Source of the DNA: Leptospira bouyouniensis
Lineage (GTDB): Bacteria; Spirochaetota; Leptospiria; Leptospirales; Leptospiraceae
Direction of reading: 5' to 3'
Assembly (NCBI RefSeq): GCF_004769525.1
Contig: NZ_RQFT01000016.1
Coordinates: 1 to 14,642, forward strand
DNA: 14,642 nt
Shown here: positions 1 through 6,471 of the stretch, piece after piece
How the letters are laid out: every line of letters starts with the position of its first letter
How positions within the stretch are numbered: position 1 is the first letter of the stretch
Notes under the pieces: generated by a model
The model's input: only the letters and a program-made list of their open reading frames with translations
Databases searched by the model: none
Told to the model about the DNA's origin: nothing
Translations under genes and position numbers: made by a program

Positions 1-311
1 GCTCAATTTAAATTATATAACAAAATGTTTAATTTAACTTAAATAGCTAAATTGATCTAAATGAATAAAATTTAAAATAATTAACTTTATTTTAGTTAAA
101 TAACTATACTTTGCCTTAGGAACAAAACTTAAATTATCGTAACAAAAACCACAGCGTATAACAGCGACTTACCGCTTCGCTTCGGGACTAGCCCTCGCTC
201 GGCCTACGGCAAATTGTCCTCCTGGCATTCGCCTTGCGTTCGCAAGCTACATGCCAGTCCCTAACGTCCCGTCGGGACTCAGGGTCGGGGAACTTCGGTA
301 AGTCTAGTTCG
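1..311 (+). mobile_element. Cassette C1, 3' tail only
   Basis: This is the end of a cassette that starts before the window. Positions 1-155 are very AT-rich with stops in every frame, and no gene is visible there; the rest is attC1. Its 3' arm (up to 162) has C at the invariant -11 position (152). Its R'' GTATAAC predicts that the missing start of this cassette reads GTTATAC. Confidence 0.6.
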
Positions 312-317
312 TTATGC
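156..317 (+). repeat. attC1
   Basis: R'' GTATAAC is at 156-162 and R' GTTATGC at 311-317, with cleavage expected between 311 and 312. Inside R'' the stem GACTTACCG pairs with CGGTAAGTC before TAGTTC-R'. Internal hairpins include CTTGC/GCAAG and GTCCC/GGGAC. It belongs to the type with the GGGGAACTTCGG right side. Length is 162 bp. Confidence 0.85.
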
Positions 318-1183
318 GAAATATCGAAAAATAGAATAATAAGGAAATTAAAACATGAATAATTGGTTTGAACACAATCAAACGAAAAGCATAATTGCTT
401 ATACTCTTTTAATCGCAGCATCGTCAATTTCTGCAACTTACTTTATTATTGATCAACAGAAAGTTGAAATTCTTCAATCTAAAATTTCATTTCTGGAACG
501 AGAATCAGATAGCATCAGAAAGGAAAATGATTATTTAAGGCGTCTATTAAATGAAATCCCAAATGCTATACCGTTTTTAATTAACAAAAACAAAGAATTA
601 TCTGACCAAATTTATAATTTCAAACGAGAAACGCAGGAAAATAAAATAAACAATGAAAATACTGATATTAAAGACTCAGAATATTCTGTAAAAAAAAGAA
701 AGAAAGTTGGAGTCGCATATTTAGATCCTAAAACAAATATAAGCTTTTGTGTTACATATATAAATTATTCAAGAGAAGGGACTATAACTTTATCACCTCC
801 AAACGATTATCCTTTCACAATAAAAAACATAAGCGCAGGATATAGTTGGAATTATAATTATAAGGGGAAAAAATATAAAATATTCTTACTTGAATTAGAT
901 TACATAGCATCTGAGTATGAATTTGAACTCAAAGAATACAAATAATGAAGCTTAAATTAAATTCAAATATTTTACAAAAACAAAAATATCACAAATAAGC
1001 TTTTGTTACAGATTACATTCGATACTTCGCATAACAGCAACTAACCGCTTCGCTTCGGGACGAGCCCTCGCTTGGGCTGCGCCACATAGGCTTCTGGCAC
1101 TCCCCTTGCCTTCGCAAGTGTCGTGCCAGTCCCTAACGTCCCGTTGGGACTCAGGGCCAGCCTACGTCGGTTAGTCTAGTTCG
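312..1183 (+). mobile_element. Cassette C2 (membrane coiled-coil gene + attC2)
   Basis: The unit is bounded by G^TT at both ends. The 5' arm 311-328 is the reverse complement of the 3' arm 1018-1035 over 18 positions, except for A321 opposite C1025. It carries one gene. Confidence 0.8.
355..945 (+). CDS. Membrane-anchored coiled-coil protein, unknown function
   Basis: No family is recognised. The 196-aa product has a short N-terminal stretch, one hydrophobic segment (about residues 12-32) and then a heptad-like charged region, about 34-95, rich in Glu, Lys, Leu and Arg that looks like a coiled coil. After a Lys/Asn/Asp-rich linker comes a C-terminal domain (about 115-196) with alternating aromatic/hydrophobic residues suggesting beta structure. 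It is probably anchored in the inner membrane with the rest in the periplasm, though an uncleaved anchor could also face inward. The ATG at 355 is supported by an AAGGAA ribosome site at 341-346, one of the few good Shine-Dalgarno sites in this array. It is the only gene of cassette C2 and has low GC like most neighbours. Confidence 0.75.
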   Translation: MNNWFEHNQTKSIIAYTLLIAASSISATYFIIDQQKVEILQSKISFLERESDSIRKENDYLRRLLNEIPNAIPFLINKNKELSDQIYNFKRETQENKINNENTDIKDSEYSVKKRKKVGVAYLDPKTNISFCVTYINYSREGTITLSPPNDYPFTIKNISAGYSWNYNYKGKKYKIFLLELDYIASEYEFELKEYK

Positions 1184-1189
1184 TTATAC
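1029..1189 (+). repeat. attC2
   Basis: R'' GCATAAC is at 1029-1035 and R' GTTATAC at 1183-1189. The L stem is changed on both sides relative to the other copies (ACTAACCG on the left, CGGTTAGT on the right), a compensatory change. The right side reads CCTACGTCGG and the left CACATAGG, the same subtype as attC3. Length is 161 bp. Confidence 0.85.
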
Positions 1190-2144
1190 GCCATAGTCAA
1201 AAATAAATTAAATCATGAACAAATCAAAAGATTTTAAAAAACTTATCCTTTTTCTATATCTATTAATTCATTGTATTAACAGTGAACGTGAGTATGAAAA
1301 CCGTAAGGATAGGCATATAAATCTCTCAAAAAATGAAATGACAAGAATAGAAAAATCGGATTATAAATTAAATTTGAATGTAAAAGTATTTAATTTTCGA
1401 TTCAGATTTTTACCTTACATTGAAGCTAGTGACCAAAATATTGTTATTAATGATTTGCAAGAAGAATTTAAAATGATTGCAACATACGATTCGACGCTTT
1501 TTAAAAAACTAGATGAAACTGGATTTCAACATTCCAATATCTTAGATCAATATTACAATGTATCCATTGATCTAAGATACAAATTAAACGGCGATTCTAA
1601 AGAAAAATATCTTCCTACCATAATCTACATGATTGAACAAGGTAAAATCTTACAAGGTAGAACATCTTTTAACGGAGTTGGATTGAAGATATTTTTGAGA
1701 TTTTCTATCTTTGATAGATCTGGAAATGAACTTGCTTATTGCCAAAAAAAAGTAATTGCGAATACATTTTCAAATGAATTTTTATCAAAATTTGTTCTTG
1801 AAGAGAATTCTCCTTTTCTAAATGATTTAAATGACTCTTTGAGAAAAGTTAACTATTCTTTAATTAATGAAAAGATAAATTTTTGCAAAATGGAACTATT
1901 TAACTAAATAAAATATTCTTGATAATAGTTATCATTCCTTTCTGATAATTTTAACTAAAAATATATTCATTATACTATGACTACGGCGTATAACAGCGGC
2001 TTACCGCTTCGCTTCGGGACTAGCCCTCGCTCGGTCTGCGACACATAGGCTTTCTGTCACTCGCTTGCATACGCAAGCTGCGTGCCAGTCCCTAACGTCC
2101 CGTTCCGGGACTCAGGGTCAGCCTACGTCGGTAAGCCTAGTTCG
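1184..2144 (+). mobile_element. Cassette C3 (putative lipoprotein + attC3)
   Basis: The 5' arm 1183-1199 pairs with the 3' arm 1978-1994, 17 positions, apart from A1193 opposite C1984. An AT-rich 80-bp spacer follows the single gene. Confidence 0.8.
1215..1907 (+). CDS. Putative exported lipoprotein, unknown family
   Basis: The 230-aa product starts with a basic stretch (Lys3-Lys9), then a hydrophobic segment, about 10-19, ending L-I-H-Cys20. This could be a spirochaetal lipobox, although His before the Cys is unusual; the alternative is a plain signal peptide or an uncleaved anchor. The mature part is mixed alpha/beta, with a strand-rich region (about 50-65 and 110-185) containing two nearby GxxxR/FxRFS-type segments. 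I recognise no domain. The start ATG has no evident Shine-Dalgarno sequence. The gene is alone in cassette C3. If lipidated it would be tethered to the inner or outer membrane, as with the two lipoproteins of C10, but I see no clear sequence relationship to them. Confidence 0.7.
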   Translation: MNKSKDFKKLILFLYLLIHCINSEREYENRKDRHINLSKNEMTRIEKSDYKLNLNVKVFNFRFRFLPYIEASDQNIVINDLQEEFKMIATYDSTLFKKLDETGFQHSNILDQYYNVSIDLRYKLNGDSKEKYLPTIIYMIEQGKILQGRTSFNGVGLKIFLRFSIFDRSGNELAYCQKKVIANTFSNEFLSKFVLEENSPFLNDLNDSLRKVNYSLINEKINFCKMELFN

Positions 2145-2150
2145 TTATTT
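1988..2150 (+). repeat. attC3
   Basis: R'' GTATAAC is at 1988-1994 and R' GTTATTT at 2144-2150. The two cores are not fully complementary, because R' belongs to the next cassette (C4). The internal stem CTTGC-ATAC-GCAAG and the GTCCC/GGGAC hairpin are retained. Same subtype as attC2 (ACATAGG / CCTACGTCGG). Length is 163 bp. Confidence 0.85.
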
Positions 2151-3269
2151 GCAATGTGACAAATCAATAGCTAATAAATATAAATGAACAAAGTAAATAT
2201 ATTCATTAAATCTAAAAAAGAATTGGATGAATTCATTACATCTCTAACTGAAAATCCAAATAATTTAGATGACTTATTAGATTATTTCCACAATGAATAT
2301 TTAGAAATTAAAACTACATTCACATTTTTTATGGAAATATATAGTGAAATTGAACTAGAGGATGAAATTGAAAATCATTTAAGAGAATTGGTATTTAAAT
2401 TTTATTTAAGCTACAATACAATTAATTTAATCGGAAATTTTAAAACTCAAATTTACGGAAATAAACTTACTCTTGATGATAATTCTATCGCTGCAATTCT
2501 AAGAATTATGCTAGAAATTAAATTAAAAATTTTTTTTATTTTCGAAAATCTAAATAATAACATAAACATCACTCAATTTAGATTTAACATTTGGAAATAT
2601 TGCGACATCAAAAGTTCGAAGAAGCAATTAATAAATTTTAAGCAGGAAAAAATTCAAGATGAAAACTTAGAAAAAATTTATTCATTAATAAAATCAAATG
2701 TTGAATACCAAAAAATATCGAGAGAATCTAAAATTGCAATTAAAAAGGGTAATTGGGCGAAATTTCACAATGGCTTTTTATTTCCTAACTCAAAAGCTAA
2801 CCTTAGCATTTTGGCTTCGTTTTGGTATTCACACTTTTCTAATTTTATACATACGTCATTTACTAGTTTAAACTTTAAAAATAATTTCATATCTGAAAAA
2901 TCACGCCATCAAAATAAACTAATCTATTATGGTATGGCTTCGTTCTTAGGAAAAGAAATTCTAATTTTATTAAACTTAATTAAAAATCAAGCACTAGATA
3001 AAACTAATTCTATGTATAATCTAAACCTAATTGATAAATTTAAAATATGGAATTTAGAAATCCAAAACAATAAAATTTTCGAATCCGAACTCAATGATAA
3101 TTAGTCACACTGCAAATAACAGCGACTTACCGCTACGCTTCGGCACAAGGCCTCGCTCGGCCTGCGGCAAATTCCCCTTCTGGCATTCGCCTTGCATTCG
3201 CAAGCTACATGCCAGTCCCTAACGTCCCGCAGGGACTCAGGGTCGGGGAACTTCGGTAAGTCTAGTTCG
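2145..3269 (+). mobile_element. Cassette C4 (unknown helical protein + attC4)
   Basis: The unit starts with the rare core GTTATTT and ends with the matching AAATAAC. The 5' arm 2144-2160 pairs with the 3' arm 3104-3120, apart from A2154 opposite C3110. The gene's stop codon touches the 3' arm. Confidence 0.8.
2184..3104 (+). CDS. Helical protein of unknown function, possibly DUF5677-like
   Basis: The 306-aa product has no signal peptide and should be cytoplasmic. It is predicted mainly helical and rich in Asn, Leu, Ile and Lys. The pattern around residues 97-115 (a Leu/Ile-rich helix with Arg-x-x-Leu-Glu) and a later Ser-His-Phe-Ser-x-Phe-Ile-His segment (about residues 216-223) resemble the Arg-Glu helix and the Ser-x-x-x-His segment of DUF5677/HEPN-like helical proteins seen near defence loci. 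This is a weak motif-level similarity and not an assignment. No Shine-Dalgarno sequence precedes the ATG. It is the sole gene of cassette C4, and its stop codon ends exactly where the 3' terminal arm begins, so the cassette has no spare downstream sequence. Confidence 0.7.
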   Translation: MNKVNIFIKSKKELDEFITSLTENPNNLDDLLDYFHNEYLEIKTTFTFFMEIYSEIELEDEIENHLRELVFKFYLSYNTINLIGNFKTQIYGNKLTLDDNSIAAILRIMLEIKLKIFFIFENLNNNINITQFRFNIWKYCDIKSSKKQLINFKQEKIQDENLEKIYSLIKSNVEYQKISRESKIAIKKGNWAKFHNGFLFPNSKANLSILASFWYSHFSNFIHTSFTSLNFKNNFISEKSRHQNKLIYYGMASFLGKEILILLNLIKNQALDKTNSMYNLNLIDKFKIWNLEIQNNKIFESELNDN

Positions 3270-3275
3270 TTATAC
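3114..3275 (+). repeat. attC4
   Basis: R'' AAATAAC is at 3114-3120 and R' GTTATAC at 3269-3275, mismatched across the junction at the two variable core bases. The subtype is the GGGGAACTTCGG type, with CTTGC-ATTC-GCAAG and GTCCC-GCA-GGGAC hairpins and AAGGCC/GGCCT in the first arm. Length is 162 bp. Confidence 0.85.
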
Positions 3276-3313
3276 GACATCTGAAAAAATATATTCTGCA
3301 TCATAAATAAGGA

Positions 3314-3341
3314 TTGACATTACGTCATTTATGATGTAATG
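3314..3341 (+). promoter_or_regulatory. Putative higBA promoter with overlapping operator palindrome
   Basis: A -35-like TTGACA is at 3314-3319 and a -10-like TGTAAT at 3335-3340, with a 15-bp spacer, slightly short. An 11-bp inverted repeat, CATTACGTCAT (3318-3328) and ATGATGTAATG (3331-3341), with one mismatch and a 2-nt centre, covers the spacer and -10. This is the expected layout for autorepression by the antitoxin. Transcription would begin close to the GTG at 3348, so the message could be nearly leaderless. It is the only convincing promoter inside the array. Confidence 0.55.
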
Positions 3342-3347
3342 TGAACT

Positions 3348-3731
3348 GTGTCAACGAAATGGAAAATTCTTTATTTTACTGAAAAAGAGAATCAACCCTC
3401 CGAAATAGAGATTTTTATCAATTCTAAGGATGAAAGGAATCAGGCAAAAATATTCGCTTGGTTAGATAAACTGGCAGAGTTAGGGCCAAATCTCCCTAGA
3501 CCATACGCTGACCTGTTAATTGACGGAATTCATGAATTAAGAATTAAACTTTCAGGATCACAAATTAGAATTCTATATTTCTTTTGTTATAAAGATTATA
3601 TAATACTTACGAATCAATTTATTAAAAATACGGATAAAGTTCCTAAAGCAGAAATTAATAAAGCCATTAAAAGAAGAGAATCTTTCTTACAAAAATATAC
3701 AGAAAAAATCTTAAAGGAGTTAAATTTATGA
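3348..3731 (+). CDS. higB: HigB-like toxin, RelE/Gp49 family mRNA interferase
   Basis: The 127-aa product fits the phage Gp49/HigB branch of the RelE toxin superfamily, ribosome-dependent mRNA endonucleases. Residues 60-80 carry the family's G-(I/L)-x-E-L-R then R-I-L-Y-F block, and residues 91-106 the F-x-K-(N/K)-T-x-K-x-P-x-x-E-I-x-x-A block near the C-terminus. Length is typical to slightly long. The reading frame opens with GTG at 3348; no ATG in frame is upstream, and no Shine-Dalgarno sequence precedes it, consistent with a near-leaderless transcript from the adjacent promoter. It overlaps the antitoxin by 4 bp (ATGA). The toxin-first order is that of higBA. Activity is inferred from the family. 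Confidence 0.85.
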   Translation: MSTKWKILYFTEKENQPSEIEIFINSKDERNQAKIFAWLDKLAELGPNLPRPYADLLIDGIHELRIKLSGSQIRILYFFCYKDYIILTNQFIKNTDKVPKAEINKAIKRRESFLQKYTEKILKELNL

Positions 3732-4009
3732 GATCGTTAAAGAATCATTTAGATAATAAGTTAAAAAGTAAATCTTTTAAGGAAAAATTTGAAGAAGAGA
3801 AAGAACTTGTTAATATCTCTATTGAACTGCAATCTTTGAGAGAAAAAAAAGGACTATCCCAATCTGATCTAGCGAAAAAAGCACATGTCACACAGCAGCA
3901 ATTATCGAAAATTGAAAATGGAGTAAATTGCAATTTATCTACTTTTTTAAAAGTATGTCATGCGTTAGATTTAGAAATATCAATTAAAAACAGAAAACTT
4001 TCGGCTTAG
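3728..4009 (+). CDS. higA: HigA-like antitoxin, XRE-family HTH
   Basis: The 93-aa product has an XRE/Cro helix-turn-helix at about residues 33-88, with the recognisable L-R-x-x-x-G-L-S-Q-x-x-L-A, then T-Q-Q-Q-L-S-x-I-E-N-G pattern. The charged N-terminal 30 residues probably form the toxin-neutralising part. It is expected to bind HigB and to repress its own operon at the palindrome at 3318-3341. Translation is coupled: its ATG lies in the toxin stop (ATGA, 3728-3731), with a good AAAGGAGT site at 3713-3720 inside the toxin gene. The C-terminus ends one base before the cassette 3' arm. Confidence 0.88.
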   Translation: MRSLKNHLDNKLKSKSFKEKFEEEKELVNISIELQSLREKKGLSQSDLAKKAHVTQQQLSKIENGVNCNLSTFLKVCHALDLEISIKNRKLSA

Positions 4010-4020
4010 TTTCAGACGTC

Positions 4021-4185
4021 GTATAACTGCGACTTACCGCTACGCTTCGGCACAAGGCCTCGCTCGGCCTACGGCAAATTCCCCTTCTGGCATTCGCCTT
4101 GCTTACGCAAGCTACATGCCAGTCCCTAACGTCCCGTTTCCGGGACTCAGGGGCGGGGAACTTCGGTAAGTCTAGTTCGTTATGC
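4021..4185 (+). repeat. attC5
   Basis: R'' GTATAAC is at 4021-4027 and R' GTTATGC at 4179-4185. The GGGGAACTTCGG subtype, with a GTCCC-GTTTCC-GGGAC hairpin and CTTGC-TTAC-GCAAG. The unpaired spacer after R'' is TGC here instead of AGC. Length is 165 bp. Confidence 0.85.
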
Positions 4186-5205
4186 GCCATACAGCTAGAT
4201 TACTCGTTCAATATAATTATGCCCGCAAACAAGAGCAAGAACTTACGATCTGGAGATTTAGGTGAAGAATTCGGCCTATATCTCCTGAAGCCATACACTG
4301 TAATTTCTCAAGTTCCTCGAACCGAAGATGTTGGGATTGACGCAATAGTTACATTGTTAAAAAATCTTGATAACCGAAACTATACAGCTGGAAACTCTTT
4401 TTACCTTCAGCTTAAATCCAAAAGCATTTCAACCGTTCAATATTCCAAAGATGCAATACCTTGGTTATTGTCTTTGGATCTGCCGCTAATGTACGGTATA
4501 GTTGATCGCTTAAATTTCTCTATACAACTGTACTCCACTGCGAAGTTGTCTGAATATATTGCTGTAACGAAAGACATCTCGGAAATTACAATCGCATTTG
4601 ACGATGATTACCAGATGCAGGACTTCTCAAATCACAAAGAAGGCAGTATTTCGATAGGGCCTCCAATACTTGACTTTGAAATTTCAAAGCATAATGACAG
4701 CACTTTTTATGAGACGTTTTACGCCATTGTTGCGCCCCACGTGCAACTCTTAAAAGAAAACCTAGAAACGCGAAGATTCGGATTCATCTATAATATTTCG
4801 TGGAAAACCAATGAAATACCTAAGCGACAGTTATGGAAATCGAGCCTATCAGCTAAAAATCCTGGGGAGGGATTTGAGCACATTGATAATTTGATGGCGC
4901 CCTATTTTTCAGTTTGGTTAGACGAATGCCTTCGAGGCAAGGAGCTTGAAACTCTGGAGGACAGGCTCGATTTGCTGAATAAAGCAAAACAAGCCATTCA
5001 GATTCTTAGCCGCCCCAGAGACAAGTCTTAGCTATGATCGCCGTACGGCGCATAACAGCGACTTACCGCTACGCTTCGGGACGAGCCCTCGCTCGGGCTG
5101 CGCCAAATTCCCCTTCTGGCATTCGCCTTGCTTTCGCAAGCTACATGCCAGTCCCTAACGTCCCGTTGGGACTCAGGGGCGGGGAACTTCGGTAAGTCTA
5201 GTTCG
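4180..5205 (+). mobile_element. Cassette C6 (DUF4365 nuclease-like gene + attC6)
   Basis: The 5' arm 4179-4192 pairs with the 3' arm 5043-5056 over 14 positions, apart from A4189 opposite C5046. This is the shortest arm pair in the array; beyond it only scattered matches remain. Confidence 0.75.
4219..5031 (+). CDS. DUF4365-type restriction-endonuclease-fold protein
   Basis: The 270-aa product matches the DUF4365 pattern, predicted PD-(D/E)XK nuclease fold. It has G-x-L-G-E-E near residues 12-17, D-V-G-I-D at 37-41, and Q-L-K-S-K at 64-68, giving candidate metal/catalytic residues Glu16 or Glu17, Asp41, Gln64 and Lys66. The remainder (about 100-270) is an unassigned helical region. DUF4365 proteins often occur in defence islands, so an antiphage or DNA-processing role is plausible but not shown. 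The frame is open back to 4099 through attC5, but that extension is repeat sequence; the ATG at 4219 places the domain normally. Third positions look noticeably GC-richer and codon use more mixed than in the neighbours, suggesting a different donor. Confidence 0.7.
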   Translation: MPANKSKNLRSGDLGEEFGLYLLKPYTVISQVPRTEDVGIDAIVTLLKNLDNRNYTAGNSFYLQLKSKSISTVQYSKDAIPWLLSLDLPLMYGIVDRLNFSIQLYSTAKLSEYIAVTKDISEITIAFDDDYQMQDFSNHKEGSISIGPPILDFEISKHNDSTFYETFYAIVAPHVQLLKENLETRRFGFIYNISWKTNEIPKRQLWKSSLSAKNPGEGFEHIDNLMAPYFSVWLDECLRGKELETLEDRLDLLNKAKQAIQILSRPRDKS

Positions 5206-5211
5206 TTATCT
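5050..5211 (+). repeat. attC6
   Basis: R'' GCATAAC is at 5050-5056 and R' GTTATCT at 5205-5211, mismatched because R' belongs to C7. The first internal arm is AGCCC/GGGCT instead of AGGCC/GGCCT, a compensatory swap against attC4 and attC5. GGGGAACTTCGG subtype. Length is 162 bp. Confidence 0.85.
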
Positions 5212-5236
5212 GCAATGCCGCACGCTTTTTTTTTGC

Positions 5237-5256
5237 GCCTGCCATCCGTGGCAGGC
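5237..5256. other. Perfect 8-bp stem-loop in the C7 leader
   Basis: GCCTGCCA (5237-5244), loop TCCG, then TGGCAGGC (5249-5256). It sits between attC6 and the first ABC-3C gene. A run of T follows only after 9 nt (about 5266-5272), and another run of T precedes the stem, so a terminator that insulates the cassette from upstream transcription is possible but not typical. Confidence 0.5.
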
Positions 5257-5284
5257 TATTTAGGATTTTTTTAGGTATAATAAA

Positions 5285-6235
5285 ATGATTAACAGAGAAG
5301 AAATGATCAACCGGATCTCATCCACATTGACTTTTTTACAGTTTCTAATAACAAATAAAAATTCATTAAATTTAACAGATTTAAATATTCACGCAGAGAA
5401 TTTCTATAAAGACTTATTTGGATTAGTATTCGGCACTAATTTAGAAAACACCAATGCTCATAAGAAAAATGCAGCCCATATCGATTTAATTAATAAACAC
5501 AGGAAAGTTGCATACCAAGTAACAGCACAAAATGATAGTACAAAATTAAAGGAATCAATTGATGGATTTCTATCCGATAAAGAATTTGAAGACTTTTCAT
5601 TAAAGATCATCTTAATATCCAAAGATGCGAAAGATTATAGATCGGATTTCACATTCGATGGGAAATATAAGTTTGATCATACAAAGGACATAATAGACGT
5701 CCCCCGGTTGTTAATAGAAATAAGCAATAAGTCGATTGATGAAATAAGCAAAATTGCGGATTTTCTGGAAAAAGAGGTAAATATACCTAGGTCAAAATGT
5801 GAATCAAATGAAGTCGAAACTATCATGAAACTATTGGAATATCTAAGCAATGATGCAAACTATAAGAAGATCGACAAGGATTACGAATGCGATCCAAATC
5901 AAAAAATAAACAATCGCTTTCGTGAACATGCCACTGAATTTAAAGATGAGTACATGCGTTTATACCCAATTTATCTAAACTCAATAACTGAATCTAGAAA
6001 CATGTTCGGATTGGATGGAGTGCGGGCGGAAAAGATATCAAGTTTTCTAATATACATAAGCAATCGGCATCTAGCGGAGGCTTCCAATAATCCGATATTA
6101 GCATTGGATACACTTACCGATTTTTTTGAAGATAAAGTAAATTTAAATGCGATAAAAGCGGATGTGAGCGCTATTAGATTTTATCTTTTGAATGAAGTAA
6201 TTGGTTGCAATATCTTTTCGGAGGATAGACGCTGA
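5285..6235 (+). CDS. ABC-3C system SMEK-domain effector protein
   Basis: The 316-aa product is recognised as the variable effector of an ABC-three-component conflict system. Residues 1-160 look like a SMEK domain: an N-terminal R-x-x-x-x-x-R-I-S helix, then I-D-L-I (66-69) and Y-Q-V-T (77-80) followed by K-L-K-E-S. The last part (about 190-316) has the ABC-3C C-terminal domain, ending with A-I-R-F-Y-L-L-N-E-V-I-G-C-N-I-F, close to the usual ECNVF-like ending. The SMEK core with Asp67 and Gln78 is reminiscent of a restriction-endonuclease core, but that is inference. The first ATG (5285) overlaps a TATAAT; ATG 5303, with a weak GAGAAG, is an alternative start. It is followed after 2 nt by the middle component. 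Confidence 0.8.
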   Translation: MINREEMINRISSTLTFLQFLITNKNSLNLTDLNIHAENFYKDLFGLVFGTNLENTNAHKKNAAHIDLINKHRKVAYQVTAQNDSTKLKESIDGFLSDKEFEDFSLKIILISKDAKDYRSDFTFDGKYKFDHTKDIIDVPRLLIEISNKSIDEISKIADFLEKEVNIPRSKCESNEVETIMKLLEYLSNDANYKKIDKDYECDPNQKINNRFREHATEFKDEYMRLYPIYLNSITESRNMFGLDGVRAEKISSFLIYISNRHLAEASNNPILALDTLTDFFEDKVNLNAIKADVSAIRFYLLNEVIGCNIFSEDRR

Positions 6236-6237
6236 AT

Positions 6238-6471
6238 ATGCTAATTTCAAAGGATGAAAAAATTAAGACCTCTTCTGTGTTCGTAGCTTCGCGAATTCTT
6301 AAGATGTTTCACAACAGCAACAAACAGCGCATATCTATATTTGATATTTCGAAAGAATTAAAAAAAGAAAACATAACACATTATCGCCAAATATTATTTG
6401 GACTTATGTTTTTGTATTCAGTCGGAATCATAGATTTTGAAGAACCTTATATTCGGATTATAAATGATTAA
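6238..6471 (+). CDS. ABC-3C system small middle component (MC)
   Basis: The 77-aa product has the winged-helix-like pattern of the small middle components of ABC-3C systems: helices about 11-24 and 32-45, then L-F-G-L-M-F-L-Y-S-V-G-I-I-D and a hairpin E-P-Y-I-R-I. It probably links the effector to the ATPase. The start lies 2 nt after the SMEK gene stop, with GGAGG at 6220-6224, spacing 13, and the end overlaps the ATPase start by 8 bp, so translation should be coupled. I believe it is one of the short MC families (MC6-like), but I cannot distinguish subfamilies by eye. Confidence 0.75.
   Translation: MLISKDEKIKTSSVFVASRILKMFHNSNKQRISIFDISKELKKENITHYRQILFGLMFLYSVGIIDFEEPYIRIIND

Larger units (their letters stand above)
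3270..4179 (+). mobile_element. Cassette C5 (HigBA toxin-antitoxin + attC5)
   Basis: The 5' arm 3269-3286 pairs with the 3' arm 4010-4027, 18 positions, apart from A3279 opposite C4017. The antitoxin stop at 4009 is immediately next to the 3' arm. Toxin-antitoxin cassettes are well known in chromosomal integrons and are thought to stabilise arrays. Confidence 0.8.

Noticed and set aside
188..436. Minus-strand frame encoding an NELDLPKFPDPES-type peptide
   Set aside because: The same peptide appears antisense to attC1, attC4 (3101-3304), attC5 (3984-4190) and partly attC7 (8643-8840). It is the reverse translation of the repeat, not a gene family.
4099..4218. N-terminal extension of the DUF4365 gene
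   Set aside because: These 40 codons are attC5 sequence. A near-identical extension (RDSGxGNFGKSSSLC) occurs before the C11 barrel gene, through attC10. The ATG at 4219 fits the domain start.
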